Positions 46,256 through 57,665 of a stretch of 64,000 bases of DNA are shown here, in pieces; the stretch's first letter is position 1; every line of letters begins with the position of its first letter. The notes under the pieces are model-generated. The model worked only from the letters and a program-made list of their open reading frames with translations, searched no databases and was not told where the DNA came from. A program made the translations under genes and the position numbers. The DNA comes from Phragmites australis. Taxonomy: Eukaryota > Streptophyta > Magnoliopsida > Poales > Poaceae. The DNA lies in assembly GCF_958298935.1 (NCBI RefSeq), contig NC_084922.1, forward strand, positions 16,804,501 to 16,868,500, given 5' to 3'.

Positions 46256-47300
46256 ACCCCTACGTTATCTTCCCTGCTCACACCTTATGCTATGTTGTAC
46301 CCCTCAGATCTCGCACCCTGTAGCCACTAACAAGCCGCAAAATGCAAAGGGGCTGGGATAAGGGGCACAGGCGAAACATCGATATGATAACAAAGCATTG
46401 ATACGATAAATTATAAAAACAAAGCTAACAGAACGCAATTTTATTCATACACGGCACACAAAGAGTCTGCACTCAGCTAACCACCGTACATCGAATCTAT
46501 GCCTAGCAAACTTGCTAACCAATTACGCCTCCCCGGAACACTACGGGAGGACGAGGGCGCTCGACCGCTACGCCTCCTAGAAACACCACGTGACCTGGAG
46601 GATTGAGCTCGGTGACTGCGCACAGGGGGTCGACGTAAATCCCCTCCATGGAGGGGACCACCGCCTAAAGCAGAGCCCCCTCAGCCTCGGGAAGATGAAG
46701 GGCCCGCTGGGAAGGGATACGAGTCGAAGGTTGAGAAATCCAGCTCATCCACCTCCTGCTCTTCCGGTGGGAACTCCGCGGCTTGCACCTCCTCCACCTT
46801 CACCTTGGCTAGGATAGGCTCAAGAATTTCCAAGGGCACCCTTCCATCAGGATCCCAAGGGAGGACAAGGCGTTAGAAGAAGCGTGAACCAGCAACCTCC
46901 CGGGCTATTCGAGCTCCACACCAGTCATCCTTTAAAACAAAATATACATCCGGGCTAGACACAAGGGGGTCCTCCGGCTCGACCTTGACCAAGACATCGG
47001 TGGCCACCTTCGGATCCACGCACCCCATGGAATCACGGGGCATAACAAAGCGACTCCGTCGTCGGACAGACGGAGTGGCCCCAGACGCTCCGAACACACT
47101 TCATCCTTCCCTAGAGGCACCATCCTAGATATGAGCGAGGCCCCCTCCGGCTTCGGGCCACCGCACCTATACACACAGATCGGACTCCAGTTAGCCTCAA
47201 AGGCACGAATACTCCAGAACAATACAGGCGAACCACAAGAAGGCAAACATGACTCCATTTAGACAAGAAAAAAGCTCAAATACGTAAAGCAGAAGGGGGT
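46256..47300. other. Non-coding spacer in element E
   Basis: No open frame resembles a known protein. The region lies between the repeat spacer and the 3' part of the antisense gene, and probably includes its 3' UTR. Confidence 0.5.
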
Positions 47301-47302
47301 AG

Positions 47303-50178
47303 TCAACATACTAAGACTTTGACCCCCTTCGGAAAGCAAAAAATAGACGGCCCAACAGAGCTACACCTCTGGGACATCCACACATGAAGACTGCTCATGT
47401 GGGGCAACGGCGTGAAGCGAGGGGCCTCCAAAGGGCCGTGGCATGCCTGCAGGCTCTGGATAAGGGGCCGAACCTCCCGACAAAGAGCCCGGACGAAGAC
47501 CTCCCGGGGCACCTGGAGTCACCTGACCTACCATGTAGCACAGCGTCACACCCCGGCCGTGCCTTTCCCACAAGTTATGTCAGAAGTTCTCCAGAGCCGC
47601 ACGGATCTCCACCGGAGGTGCCTCAGGCTGAAAACCCTCCATCACGGAGTCCGGCACTGGCTACTCCAGTACTTCGAGAGGACCAACCCTTGCTTGGTGC
47701 AACAGGGTCAGCTAGAGCACCGCCACCATGCGTGCGCTAGACCACGCGTATGCCTCCGCAGCCCTAACCATGACATTCGAGGAAGACTAAAGCCAGAAGA
47801 GCGGCATCACCGACGCCTTCGAGTTGGAAGGGAGTGGCAGACACCTGGCCCCAAGGCCGCTCAGGGCGTCGAAGGTGATCCAGGCAACCTCCAACGCAAG
47901 TGCAGCTAACTGCTGGCACTCCGAGTGCAGTGCCCCCTCCGATGCCTGAGCCTCCTCCAGCTCTCGCCGCATCTCGCCCACCGCAGCCCGAAGAGTCTCA
48001 ACATCATCTTCGGCCGACACCCAGGCCGCATTGGCTGCATCAGCGAACTCCATGGACTCTCAAAGGTCTTCGGCATCCTTACGCGCCTCAGCCTCTGCAC
48101 GCTCCCGCTTCAAAGCCTCCTCTTGCCGGAGACCCTCCTCACACTCACGGAGTGCCATCTCCTCCTGAAGACGACCCTCCGAAGACTCCACCCACTTTTG
48201 GGCCTCCTCCAAGGCTTGAGGAAGGTCGACAACCTCGTCACGAACCACGGCAAAGGCCTAGCACCACCCGTCTCCCAAAGCCCTTGTCAAAATTACATGC
48301 TACAAGGCACAACAGAAGAAGGAAAAGGACAAAATAAGCTACTCATAATCTGACACCGGACCCGATAAATCATGACTAAACCACTAACCTACAGGGCCGC
48401 CGCTACCAGACGCGCCTCCACTTCCTCCAAAGGGCGCTGGGCCAACGATCGCTCGACCTCTCCACTCCGGAGAAGAGAGGAGGTCACGACAAAGGCCCTT
48501 GATGCCTCTGGGGGTAGCACGAAGTCATCCAGAGTCAATACCCCAAGACCGGGGCCCCCCTCGGCCCTCGTGGAGAGAGCCCCAGCGGAGGGCAAAGTGC
48601 CCCCAGCATCGGCCGCCCGGACCAAGTCACTAGCCGGCTCAGGGCTCCGCGGAGACGAGGTCGCATCCCCCAAGGTGACCTTTGGGGACACCTCCGAAGA
48701 AGTCCCCGACCCCTGCTGGAGCTGCACAGCCTCCGAGGGGGGAGTCAAAGACACATACACCTCAACGATCGCTGTGAAATACCATGAAACACAAGGTCAA
48801 GATCTCGGTGCACGACCCAAACATGATATAGCTAATGAAGCAACGACGCCTCACCAAGTCCCCTAAACCCTCTCATAGAAGGGCCCATAATGTCATCGAC
48901 GTCTGAATCAGCAAACCCAAAATTGTATTCCACGGAGGCCACGCCTCCTCTCCAGCTCTGGCCATGGCTGGCAATGTCTGGAGAGGCCAGGCCCTTCCCC
49001 CGATCACCACTGTCAAACTGACCCTCACCTCCAGGTAGGTCGCCTGCGCTCCTAGCCGGCCTTTGACTCTTCCTGCGGAGCAGCAGCACCTCGGACGACT
49101 CAGCAGTCGAGCTAGTATGCGAACCTCCAGAGATAGAAGGTCGCCGGTCCTAGAGCGGCTTTGTATGAATCGCGGGAGTAGTGCACACTCATTTCCCGGC
49201 AGCCTTAGGCTCCGGCAGATCCCACCACGCCGAAGTCCCCACTTCGAGATAAAAGCAGACGCGGTTGTACCGCTCCCAACTCCATGTCAAAATCACCCGC
49301 CGCTCCCGCTCCGCGTGACTAGGTGGTACCAGGATCACCTCGACGATGTTCGTCGCGTGCTCCAGCAGAAGATAGCTCTCTGAAAGAAAAAGGCAGCTCA
49401 CATCTGCTAATCAAAAACATGACAACAAAGAGGACTCACTAGAGCTAACAGAAGGGCCGAAGTACACCCTGGGCCACTCTTCCACACCTTGCTCGAAGGC
49501 GCAGTCCCAGCCCATTTGAAGGGGCTGGATGCGCAGCATGGTGAACTCCTCCACGAGATCACGTATTCTCATCCTTTCAGCCACCCTCCGGAGAAGGGCC
49601 AACCGCGAAGCAAACTGGTCGTCTGTGATCCCCGTCTCCGGCTCTGGGACATACGTGATATCTCGGTTTATGGAGCAAAGGGGAGATGTGAGGCCAACAT
49701 TGTAGTAAAACCACCGCTGCAACTAGCCGGTATACCACCGATCGTTAATAGCCTCCGTCAGGAAAGCATCACGGTACTACGGCCGTATCTGAAAATTAAC
49801 GCTGCTGAAACTGAGGAGCCTCTTTGTCCCCTCGCCCTTGATCATCTTCGGCTGACAGCTGTCGAAGTGGAGGGCTGTGAAGAAGTTCACCCTCCCTTCG
49901 CACCCCTCCGCCCGCAAGGCCCACTCGAAGGTGGCCAGGTGGGTGATGGCATTGGCATGGAGCTGCGGGAGCTCAACACAGTAGTGGTGGAGCACCTCCT
50001 CGAGCAACGACACCGACGAAAATCCCAGGCCCACTTTGAAGAAGGCCTCGAACACCACGACTTCGTGGGCTAGAGGCTCCGGGACCTCCTCGTCCAGCGA
50101 AGGCCGAACGACGGCTCTAGAGGGAATCTTCCCCTCCCTAATCATCCGGTCAAGCTCCTCATCATCGATAGCAGACAC
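47303..50178 (-). pseudogene. Antisense gene of element E, related to those of A and B
   Basis: Begins MSAIDDEELDRMIREGKIPS at 50178. An N-terminal domain (VFEAFFKVGLGF, then ELPQLHANAITHLATFEWA) has the layout of the antisense protein of A (VPPFSTFFLQIL, then VHLSPNSVVILAAFAHF). A QRWFYYNVGL block follows near 49720. A candidate intron 49439-49380 (60 bp, donor GTGAGT, acceptor CTTTCAG) joins VSS to SYLLLEHATN with the split codon restored. Downstream come acidic and Ser/Pro-rich parts, then coiled-coil segments (48248-47787, rich in Glu, Ala and Arg). Stops at 49777 and 49725 and others later inactivate it. The function is unknown. Confidence 0.7.
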
Positions 50179-50194
50179 CCCCAGTATGGTGGTC

Positions 50195-50693
50195 TATTGG
50201 GGATGACTCCTAGTGGCGCGGTGGCCCCATCAATAGCGGGTGAACCGGCGCCCACTGAGGGCCCCCCGCACGACATCACGACGTCGGGCCACAATTGGCA
50301 ACCGGCTCACCTCTCTGGGTACAGGCACCCCAATAGTTACCATGGTAGATATTTATCTTCTATGGAGGGTAAAAAATAGTTATGCAGGATAAGGCTATGT
50401 AACTCGGTCAGATCCTGGATATTTTGCACATAGCGGTAACTTGTACGCTAAGCTACACCCAACCCTATAAATAAGGGGTCATGGTCATCTGGGCAAAAGA
50501 ACACGCTCAACCCAGCACGGAGGAGCATAATCACAAGTCTTCATGTGATACTCCTCTTAGTCCGATCCATATTTTTACTATTAATACATATGTAGTGTTC
50601 CTTCATCTTGAACTTTGTCTCCAAGTTTGAGTTTTCTCCTTAGAAGAAACTCTCATCATACTTACTGGGATAAGACGGTCTCTTACTCTAACA
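50195..50693 (+). repeat. 3' LTR of element E, shortened
   Basis: From about 50265 it matches the 5' LTR closely (CAATAGTTACCATGGTAGAT, TATAAATAAGGGGTCATGGT) and ends ACTCTAACA. The GAAGCCTCC repeat block of the 5' LTR, about 290 bp, is absent. The exact start is uncertain. Confidence 0.8.
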
Positions 50694-50698
50694 ATCAC

Positions 50699-51090
50699 CG
50701 AGCACCGAAAAACTAATACGGTGCTCGACAACATTCAGAAGAAATGACGAGCGACAGCAAGAATATAAAGATAGTAGCGAGCAACAGGGAATAAAAATAA
50801 ATGAGAGAGCGCATAGAAAAGGGATGAAAATTCTATGAGGCCCGCGCGCGAAGGACCCCGGCGAGACCCCCATCCGTGCCGTACACGCTCGATCGCACGG
50901 CGCGCGTGCGTGCGGGCCTGCGTTCGCGCGGGCACGTGTCACGGCGCGACGGAGGTCTACGTGAAGGACCGAGCCTCACAGAATTTCCTTCCATAGAAAA
51001 GCGCCTAACGATGGGGCAGAGCGCAGACAAAGAGGCGAACCACTGCAGATTTTTTTTTCCTTCTTTCTTTTTTTTTCTTTCTTTTTGGTG
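50699..51090 (-). other. Leader of Copia element D
   Basis: Untranslated leader between the D primer site and gag, now cut off from gag by element E. It contains inverted CGGTGCTCG copies near 50700-50730 and a C/T-rich tract on the plus strand at 51049-51086. No gene is seen. Confidence 0.55.
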
Positions 51091-51104
51091 TTGGCTCTGT
51101 TACC
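51091..51104 (-). promoter_or_regulatory. Primer binding site of Copia element D
   Basis: On the minus strand the sequence after the 5' LTR is GGTAACAGAGCCAA, which differs by one base from the tRNA-Met primer site GGTATCAGAGCC. Confidence 0.7.
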
Positions 51105-51629
51105 TGGTATAGAGCAGCGGCTTTGTTCGCAAAATGTTCAAAGCAAACGGGAAAGAGAGACCGGCGGCTCAGGACGGCTCGGGAGCTCCGAGCGGCGTGG
51201 GACCGCACGAAGCGACGACAGCCAAGTGGTCAGGCGGTGCCCAGACCAGCATTCGAGCAGGCAGGCGAATCCGGCGCGAGGCCCAGCGGTTGAGCGCAGT
51301 GGAGGCCGTTGGGCTGGTCGGCGGTCGAGCGCAGTCGATCTGAGAATCGACGGGAGCGGCGGCTGGTCCGTGCCCCAAACCTGAGCAGCGGGCCGACCCA
51401 GCCGAGTCGGCGGCCGAGGCGAGCCAATCCAGGTGAGTCGGCTGTTGAGCCAAGTCGAGCCGCACGGCGGGAGACCAGAAGGGCCGGAACGAGGCAGTGG
51501 TCAGAGAGACTTCACTCGAGAAAAAAGAAACCCTGGGCTAGTATACGTGCATAGGTATAGGTATACGTGACAACGTAAAAAACTCTTTATAGTATGAGGA
51601 TATTATATATATAATAGTAATTAAGAACA
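51105..51629 (-). repeat. 5' LTR of Copia element D
   Basis: On the minus strand it starts TGTTCTTAATTAC and ends TATACCA, 525 bp, TG to CA. The left 90 bp match the truncated 3' LTR at 35440-35533. GC-rich frames across it are not genes. Confidence 0.75.
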
Positions 51630-51639
51630 AATGTTTAAG

Positions 51640-51849
51640 TAATTGCACAAACTATTACTGTGCCCAAATTGAACTTTTCAAGGCCTCTTTAAGCTCGCGA
51701 ATGGAAAAAAACGTGTTCTCGTACTATAAAATTCTACATGATTTCAGAACATAGAAATAATAGGTCACGGGACATAACACAGATTTTGGACGAAAGAAGA
51801 GAAAGGGTGGAGCACAAGAGAGACTGCATTTGACTCAAAAAAAAAGAGG
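51640..51849. repeat. Duplicated host segment, copy A2
   Basis: Matches A1 (25915-26165) through AAATTGAACTTTTCAAGG, AAATTCTACATGATTTCAGA and the GAAGAGAAAG...AGAGACTGCATT block. Non-coding. Confidence 0.55.
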
Positions 51850-51857
51850 TTTTTAAC

Positions 51858-52390
51858 CAGCGGTAGATTCAGGATTTGGCGATTGGGTATTCAGTATTAA
51901 AAAAATGTTCAATCCAAAATACGAGAAGTCTATAGTAGCGTAAATTTTAAAGTATAAATTATTCATAGTAGAGAAGTTTCAACTAATTAAGAGAAATTAC
52001 AAAATACTTAAAGAAAATTATAATTTAACTTTGTGTTCCTTTATGGCTTGGAAGCGTTTAATGATGTCACTATCCTTAACTTGTAAAAAAATTCACACTC
52101 AACTGCTGACTGCCGAACTGGACAGTCACAATATGGAGATCATGAACTCCTGATGCTTGTTGCTGTGGTATGAGAAGGTAGGCTCTTTCCAATAAATAGG
52201 CTGAGTGGAGGATGAATAGTAGCATGGGCTTACGATTTGCTGGGTGATCTGATAGATTGAAGCAGCAAACAAGTAAGTTAGCCTAACTAGAGATATATAT
52301 ACATAGTATAGTTGCTATATAATTAATTTTTTTTTGAAAAAAATTAGGTATTCAGCTGAATACCCATGCATCATGGTGGATCCGCCCCTG
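51858..52390. mobile_element. Non-autonomous hAT-type element
   Basis: Left end CAGCGGTAGATTCAGGATTT and right end, reverse-complemented, CAGGGGCGGATCCACCATGA, both leading into GGGTATTCAG. The 8-bp flanks TTTTTAAC (51850-51857) and GTTTTAAC (52391-52398) match at seven of eight. AT-rich interior without transposase. CAGGGGCGGA-type ends are common in plant hAT derivatives. Confidence 0.7.
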
Positions 52391-52398
52391 GTTTTAAC

Positions 52399-53660
52399 CT
52401 AGAAGAATTTGTCAAGCAAATGCTTTTGTTCCGGACAACCCTTATTTGGTATACAGCTTGTGAGATATTTTGGTATACAGCTTCAGCTGCAGCTAAAATG
52501 CACAGGTGGGAAAAGAGTATTCAAAGCTCTTAAGCTAGTAGGGGAAGATTAATCGTGGCCAGGTATTGGACCGCAGTATTCATTAGCTACATCTAACGTC
52601 TAGCTCTGCAATGACCAGTCATTGTTCCAATTCACTCCAAGTAAAATAACTTCGAACTGTTAACGCCAGAATTGTTCAAAACTTGAGGCATTTGTAACAG
52701 AAGATGAGCATGAGCTAAGCAAGCAGCATATATATATTATGCATGTAAAGCTGTATGTAATTGTAGATCATGGGAGAGAGGGGAAGAGTGAGAGTGAAAT
52801 CCAGAACCCATACGTAAATCTGGCACGAGAGTAGGTCGAGTACCTTGGGTTGGGTGATTGGCCACGCGATTCTTCGTTTCCCTCCTTGTCTGTCTCCAGT
52901 CTCCACCCAAACCAGAGAAGAGGCGCTTCAAATAGGCAGCGTACTGGTGGCAACCGTAGGAGGGCGCTCTGGTCAACGAATTGGCTTCGCCTCTGCACGC
53001 AGAGTTGCAATAAAAGTAGCCGTGTCAACTTGAACAAAGTATAGTGGGCCTATGGTGGTTGCATTATATTTGTACCATCAAACACTACAAACCGATGCCA
53101 ATCTGGTCAAATTTCATTTCCGTCACACCTTTTCTATCAACCATTCTACAATTTGCAGCATCCAAGAAAAATATGACATACTCCCTTATGGGATCAAATA
53201 CGTTTGCAGCATGCGACCTCAATCCGTAATCTCTAGGTGCCAAGGTTGTCATGTCGATCCTAGTTTTCACGTTACTCGCATCTGTGGATTCATGTTTCAT
53301 GTTCAGTGTTCGTGTTTCTACTGTGCTTGCAAGTAGTAGAATTATAACATGGGTTCTAGAAGACTAAAAGTAGTTTTTTTTATGGCCAATCATATCATTT
53401 TTAAGTGGCTAACACAACAGCTTGTAAAATTCTTTAGCGAACATATATGTCTTATGAAAACATGCGAAGTAGCACATGTTATCGTCGATCCACTGGTCAA
53501 GTCTTGCGGCTTTGTCGCGAGTCGACTACTAGTGATAGGTCGTGGAGTAAGGCTCACGCACAGGACTGTACGTCTCGACCAAACTTTGGAAGCTCCCCTA
53601 CATATGCAAGTAAAAAATTATCATGAAAATGAGGTGTCTTTTCATTGTAGGAGCAAAGGA
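52399..53660. repeat. Duplicated host segment, copy B3
   Basis: Parallels B1 (23090-25870) but lacks its two MITEs and parallels B2 without element C, so it acts as an empty-site reference for three insertions. Conserved blocks include GGCCAGGTATTGGACC (52557), CAGAGTTGCAATAAAAGTAG (53000) and GGAGTAAGGCTCACGC (53545). The donor-like AAG|GTACTC on the minus strand at 52846-52838 is conserved with B1. Confidence 0.6.
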
Positions 53661-54239
53661 ATATGGTAGTGTACAAAGCCATTGGTAGTCGCTCTGTGGT
53701 GCATGGACCATGGACGTGTAGCGAAAGAAGCCTTACACTAAGGATGTAGTTGTGTGCACCTGCTCAGCGCAAAGGCCGGAACATTATTTCGATATTAGAA
53801 TACTATAATCGGAAAAAAATCAAGTGATAACAGAAAACATTCAACGGTGGGTCTTCAACATCACGAGGAATATAGGAAAAGGAAGAAACATGAGAGTATT
53901 CCCAAACAAAATAGCATTAGCTCGCGAAGTCGCCTTTCTAGCAAAAGAGGATATAGACCCCTTTGTCCTTAAGGGAGAAAGACGACATATGCCAGTACAA
54001 AAGAACCTTCGCCTAATAAGTCAGTCTTTTTCCCTTTCTCGAGTTAAGATTTTGTGGGCAAACTCGAGTTAACTGTCTTGAGTGAGATGTTATATTAAAG
54101 TTGGACAGCTTTAGCCGATTTGTTTTGAGCTCCTCTCCCCCTTAAGGATATTTCTTAGCTGTCTCTTAGCATCTCTGCGTTGGATTTTTTATGATACGGA
54201 AGAGAGAGGGAGGAGAGAAACAGATTGTCTCTCGCGAAA
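53661..54239. other. Unassigned DNA between host repeat and LINE
   Basis: An 82-codon frame (53824-54072, plus) matches nothing I recognise and has no supporting context. The rest is AT-rich. A short GAGAGAGGGAGGAGAGAAAC purine run lies at about 54205-54224. Confidence 0.35.
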
Positions 54240-55994
54240 TTTTTTTATAAGGAAATGTTCTTATTCCGGCCTCTGCACGAGGCATGCACATAGCCATCCA
54301 TTATTACAACTTTTCAGCTGTAGGCTGAAAAAGGATCAACAAATGGTAAAACTAAAAAAAAACAAACACAAACATGAACATAATAAAAGGCAATTTCAAG
54401 GTCTAAGCCTCCTAGTAAACATCCACTTATGCTTGGCGAAAATCTCCATTATCATAGTCTCCAGGATACGGCACGCCCACTTCATTTGGTGTCTTGCCTC
54501 CTCCTTTTGTAGAAAGGACCACTGTCGGATCCAATGCGTTCCCCTGAAGATTACCTGCATGTAAGTGTTTGGCTTTGATTTGTCAAAAATAATTTCATTC
54601 CCAGTTAGCCAAATGACCCAACATAAAACACTTGCCCCAACCAAAATTTGGGTATTTCAACTTTTGGTTCATTTTGCATAACCAGTTACCAAAAACATGT
54701 GAAATACTTTTTGGAGGTGTAATACCAAAAGCAATCTGCATCGCTCTCCGAATGAACTTGGCAAACTAACAATCGAAAAACAAGTGTTGGATAGTCTCCT
54801 TGCTATTACAAAAACAACATTGGACACTACCATGCCAGTTTTGCTTAAGAAGGTTGTCTTTTGTGAGAGTGACCCCTCTAATTAAATACCAAAGGAAAAC
54901 CTTAATTTTTAAAGGGATTTTTAAAAGCCACAAAAAACGGTATATACCATGGAAACCCTGATTCATGAGCAAGTTGTACATAGATTGTACCATAAATGTT
55001 CCAGACGGTTTCGCAGACCATTTAAACACATCCTCTTGATCATTAAGGCACACAAAAGCCAATTTTGAGACCAAAAAATTCTAGTCATCTAAATTACGCC
55101 CTACTAGAGCCCTACGAAAGGATATATTAAAGGATTCTGACTTTAACACATCTGCAACAGTTACATTTTTCTTTCTGGCTATTCTGTATAGATGTGGGTA
55201 AAGATCTCGGAGACTTGATATTCCAAGCCAAGTATCTTCCCAGAATCTAATTCGAGTACCGTTATTGAGATGAAAAGATCCCAATCTTAAGAATTAATCT
55301 TTGACCTTCATAAGGCCCGACCAAAAGTGAGAATCACCAGGTTTCCATGTCACTTCTCCTATCGTTTTATTCTTTAAATATTTTTTCTCAGCAGTTGTTG
55401 CCATGTCCCATCTTTATTCATAAGCTTGAAAAGCCATTTACTAAGCAAGCATTTGTTCTGGACATCAATATTCTTTATTCCTAAGCCACCCTGGTCTTTA
55501 GGTCTACATAAGATTCCCCACTTCACCAGACGGTACTTTTTCCTGTGCTCAGAGCTTTGCCAAAAGAAACGTGATCTATAGTAATCCAATTTCTTAAGAA
55601 TTCCACGAGGAATCTAAAAAAAGGACAACATGTACATCACGATGCTACTTAAATTTGAATTAATCAGTACTATACGACCCCCAACAGTCAAAAGTTTGCC
55701 TTTCCAGCTACTCAATTTCTTCTAAAATCTATCCTCAATTATTCACCAATCTTATTACTTAACTTCCTGTGATGCATAAGGATGCCAAGATATCTAAAGG
55801 GATAGTTCCCCATCTCACACCCAAACACCTATGAGTATAGTTCTCAGACTATTTAGCCTCCGCATAACAGAATAATTCGCTTTTATGGAAATTGATTTTC
55901 AAGCTAGAAACCTGCTCAAATGCACAAAGCAGAAGCTTCATATTCTTAGCTTGATCAATAATATGTTCCATAAAAAAATTGTGTCATCTGCATA
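54240..55994 (-). pseudogene. L1-type LINE ORF2, 3' half (continues from 62673)
   Basis: Reading leftwards from 55994 the RT resumes after the split YADD motif as DDTIF. A run of seven T where eight are expected shifts the frame directly afterwards. Further motifs are WGILCRPKDQGGLGIKN (near 55530), IRFWEDTWLG (near 55240) and the zinc-binding reverse-transcriptase domain with LWLLKIPLKIKVFLWY and CCFCNSKETIQHLFFDC (54930-54766). Stops are frequent. The 3' end has a CCTCGTGCAGAGGCCGGAAT-like motif and a short A run at about 54240, as in plant LINE tails. Confidence 0.88.
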
Positions 55995-56262
55995 TGTCAG
56001 TGTATTAGGAACCAGGGGTCCCTGAGTCCCGAGACCGGGCCGGCCATCCGCCACAAGTCACCATCCCGCGAGGTCCACCCTGCAGGATAAGAAGAAATTA
56101 AGTCCTGGGAGAAGGTGCTTGGGGCCGCAGCCTCTAGGTTCCCGAGCACCCCAGTTCCCCGATGATCTGCAGAGTCCAAGTACCGGGAAGGAAGTGCTAG
56201 GAAGGGTTCTCACTTACCCCTGAGTACTGCAGTCCCCCGATGATCCAAACAGCCAAGTGTTC

Positions 56263-56765
56263 GGGAGAGAGTGCTCGGGGCTGCGCGTGGCGGCCCCCGA
56301 GGACTCGGTTCTCCGAAGGTCCCACCGAAGTGCTCGGGAGAGAGTGCTCGGGGCTGCACGTGGCAGCCCCCGAGGACTCGGTTCCCCGAAGGTCTCACCA
56401 GAGTGCTAGGGAGAGAGTGCTCGGGGCTGCACGTGGCAGCCCCCGAGGACTCGGTTCCCCGAAGGTCTCACCAGAGTGCTCGGGAGAGAGTGCTCGGGGC
56501 TGCACGTGGCGGCCCCCGAGGACTCGGTTCCCCGAAGGTCTCGCCAGAGTGCTCAGGAGAGAGTGCTCGGGGCTGCACGTGGCGGCCCCCGAGGACTCGG
56601 TTCCCCGAAGGTCTCGCCAGAGTGCTCGGGAGAGAGTGCTCGGGGCTGCACGTGGCGGCCCCCGAGGACTCGGTTCCCCGAAGGTCACACCAGAGTGCTC
56701 GAGAGAGAGTGCTCGGGGCTGCACGTGGCAGCCCCCGAGGACTCGGTTCCCCGAAGGTTCGCGCA
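56263..56765 (+). repeat. 73-bp tandem array in the element B 5' LTR
   Basis: About seven units, with the start of the AGAGTGCT motif at 56400, 56473 and 56546 giving a 73-bp period. Each unit holds GCTCGGGGCTGCACGTGGC followed by its inverse AGCCCCCGAG, able to form a strong hairpin. Frames through the array on both strands are repeats of the same 24 or so residues and are not proteins. Confidence 0.93.
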
Positions 56766-57250
56766 AGATCGTTCGACGACCCGAAGGGTCCCATCGTCGG
56801 GGTGTCAGCCAGTCAAAAGCCCAATGCCGCATTTAATAGGCACGCGCGGCCTGACATCCTGACATCCTGACATTCTCAGCTGCCCACGCCCCAGTGTCAG
56901 ACCCTGCCATGCACTGGCAGGGGGGCGTGGGTCCATTAAATGCACGGGTCCCGTCCCGTTTTCATCCGGGTGCCTCGGGATAACGTTGCCAGAATCGAAG
57001 CGCTCCGCCTGCCACCCTGCCCTGGCAGAAGAACAAGACAGGGTGGGCGCACCAGGCACCTCTGAGGCTGCCCGGTGGGCCCCCTTAATGGCGCCGGAGG
57101 GCATCCACAGTGGCGGGTGGTTGGATGCGCGCCGCATTTTTCCACCGCCCTTGTCACTTCGCCAAGACGGAATGATGACGCCTTTCTCCGTGGCGCCTTG
57201 GCACTCGCACCCCCTCTTTCCCATTCAGGATATGTCGAGGTCGGCGCGCC

Positions 57251-57258
57251 TATAAAAG
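57251..57258 (+). promoter_or_regulatory. TATA box of element B LTR
   Basis: GCGCCTATAAAAGCAAAGG, repeated at 62247-62254 in the 3' LTR. It would drive the sense RNA of element B. Confidence 0.75.
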
Positions 57259-57665
57259 CAAAGGATGGAGAACACGTAAAAGAAGAAAAAAAAAGGAAGA
57301 GGACGCAGACGCTCACAGAAAAAAGCCCGACAACGCACACGCTCGAACCAGCTCAAGCCAAGCTAGAACACGAGAGCCTCAAGCTCTCTGTAAACAGCTT
57401 ACCCCTGTAACCAGATACATCCTTGAAAAATTCCCTTCAAGAAAAGATATAGCACTCACACAGGAGTAGGGTGTTACACCTTGGTGCGGCCCGAACCTGT
57501 CTAAAACCCGGTGCACTCATCTTTCTTGCACTAGGACGATCCTCTCCCACCACCGGCCGCTGCATTTATTTCCGCTCCCATCTATTTCCCAGACAAGCTC
57601 GTTCAGGATCATCCCCCCGGCCGAATCTTTAAAAAGGGGTCTCTCGGGATCCCTACGACAGGAGT

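Larger units (their letters stand above)
39736..50693 (+). mobile_element. Gypsy LTR retrotransposon E, decayed, with antisense gene
   Basis: Flanked by perfect ATCAC duplications (39731-39735 and 50694-50698). The 5' LTR is 39736-40527 and a shortened 3' LTR is about 50195-50693. The internal order is primer site, gag, protease, RT, RNase H, integrase, a tandem-repeat spacer and an antisense gene, the same plan as A but a different family. The coding regions have many stops and shifts. It is inserted in the Copia element D, so it is younger than D. Confidence 0.9.
35440..51629 (-). mobile_element. Copia LTR retrotransposon D, interrupted by element E
   Basis: The minus-strand order is 5' LTR (51629-51105), primer site, leader (to 50694), gag, protease, integrase, RT/RNase H and a short 3' LTR remnant near 35533. 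Integrase precedes RT, the defining order of Copia elements. Element E occupies 39736-50693 between leader and gag, with a perfect ATCAC duplication. The coding region is heavily damaged by stops and shifts. The 3' LTR is truncated, so its target duplication is not available. Confidence 0.88.

Noticed and set aside
51105..51116. TGGTATAGAGCA on the plus strand as a primer site
   Set aside because: It is the end of the Copia D LTR read on the wrong strand; the true primer site lies next to it on the minus strand.
53824..54072. 82-codon plus-strand frame as a gene
   Set aside because: No recognised motif and no conserved context.
56263..56765. Possible CRISPR-like array
   Set aside because: Units are adjacent 73-bp tandem repeats without unique spacers, lie inside an LTR and the genome is plant.
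56240..56870. Long repetitive frames on both strands (about 130-200 residues) over the element B LTR
   Set aside because: They are six-frame readings of the 73-bp LTR tandem array, overlap each other on both strands and have no domain.
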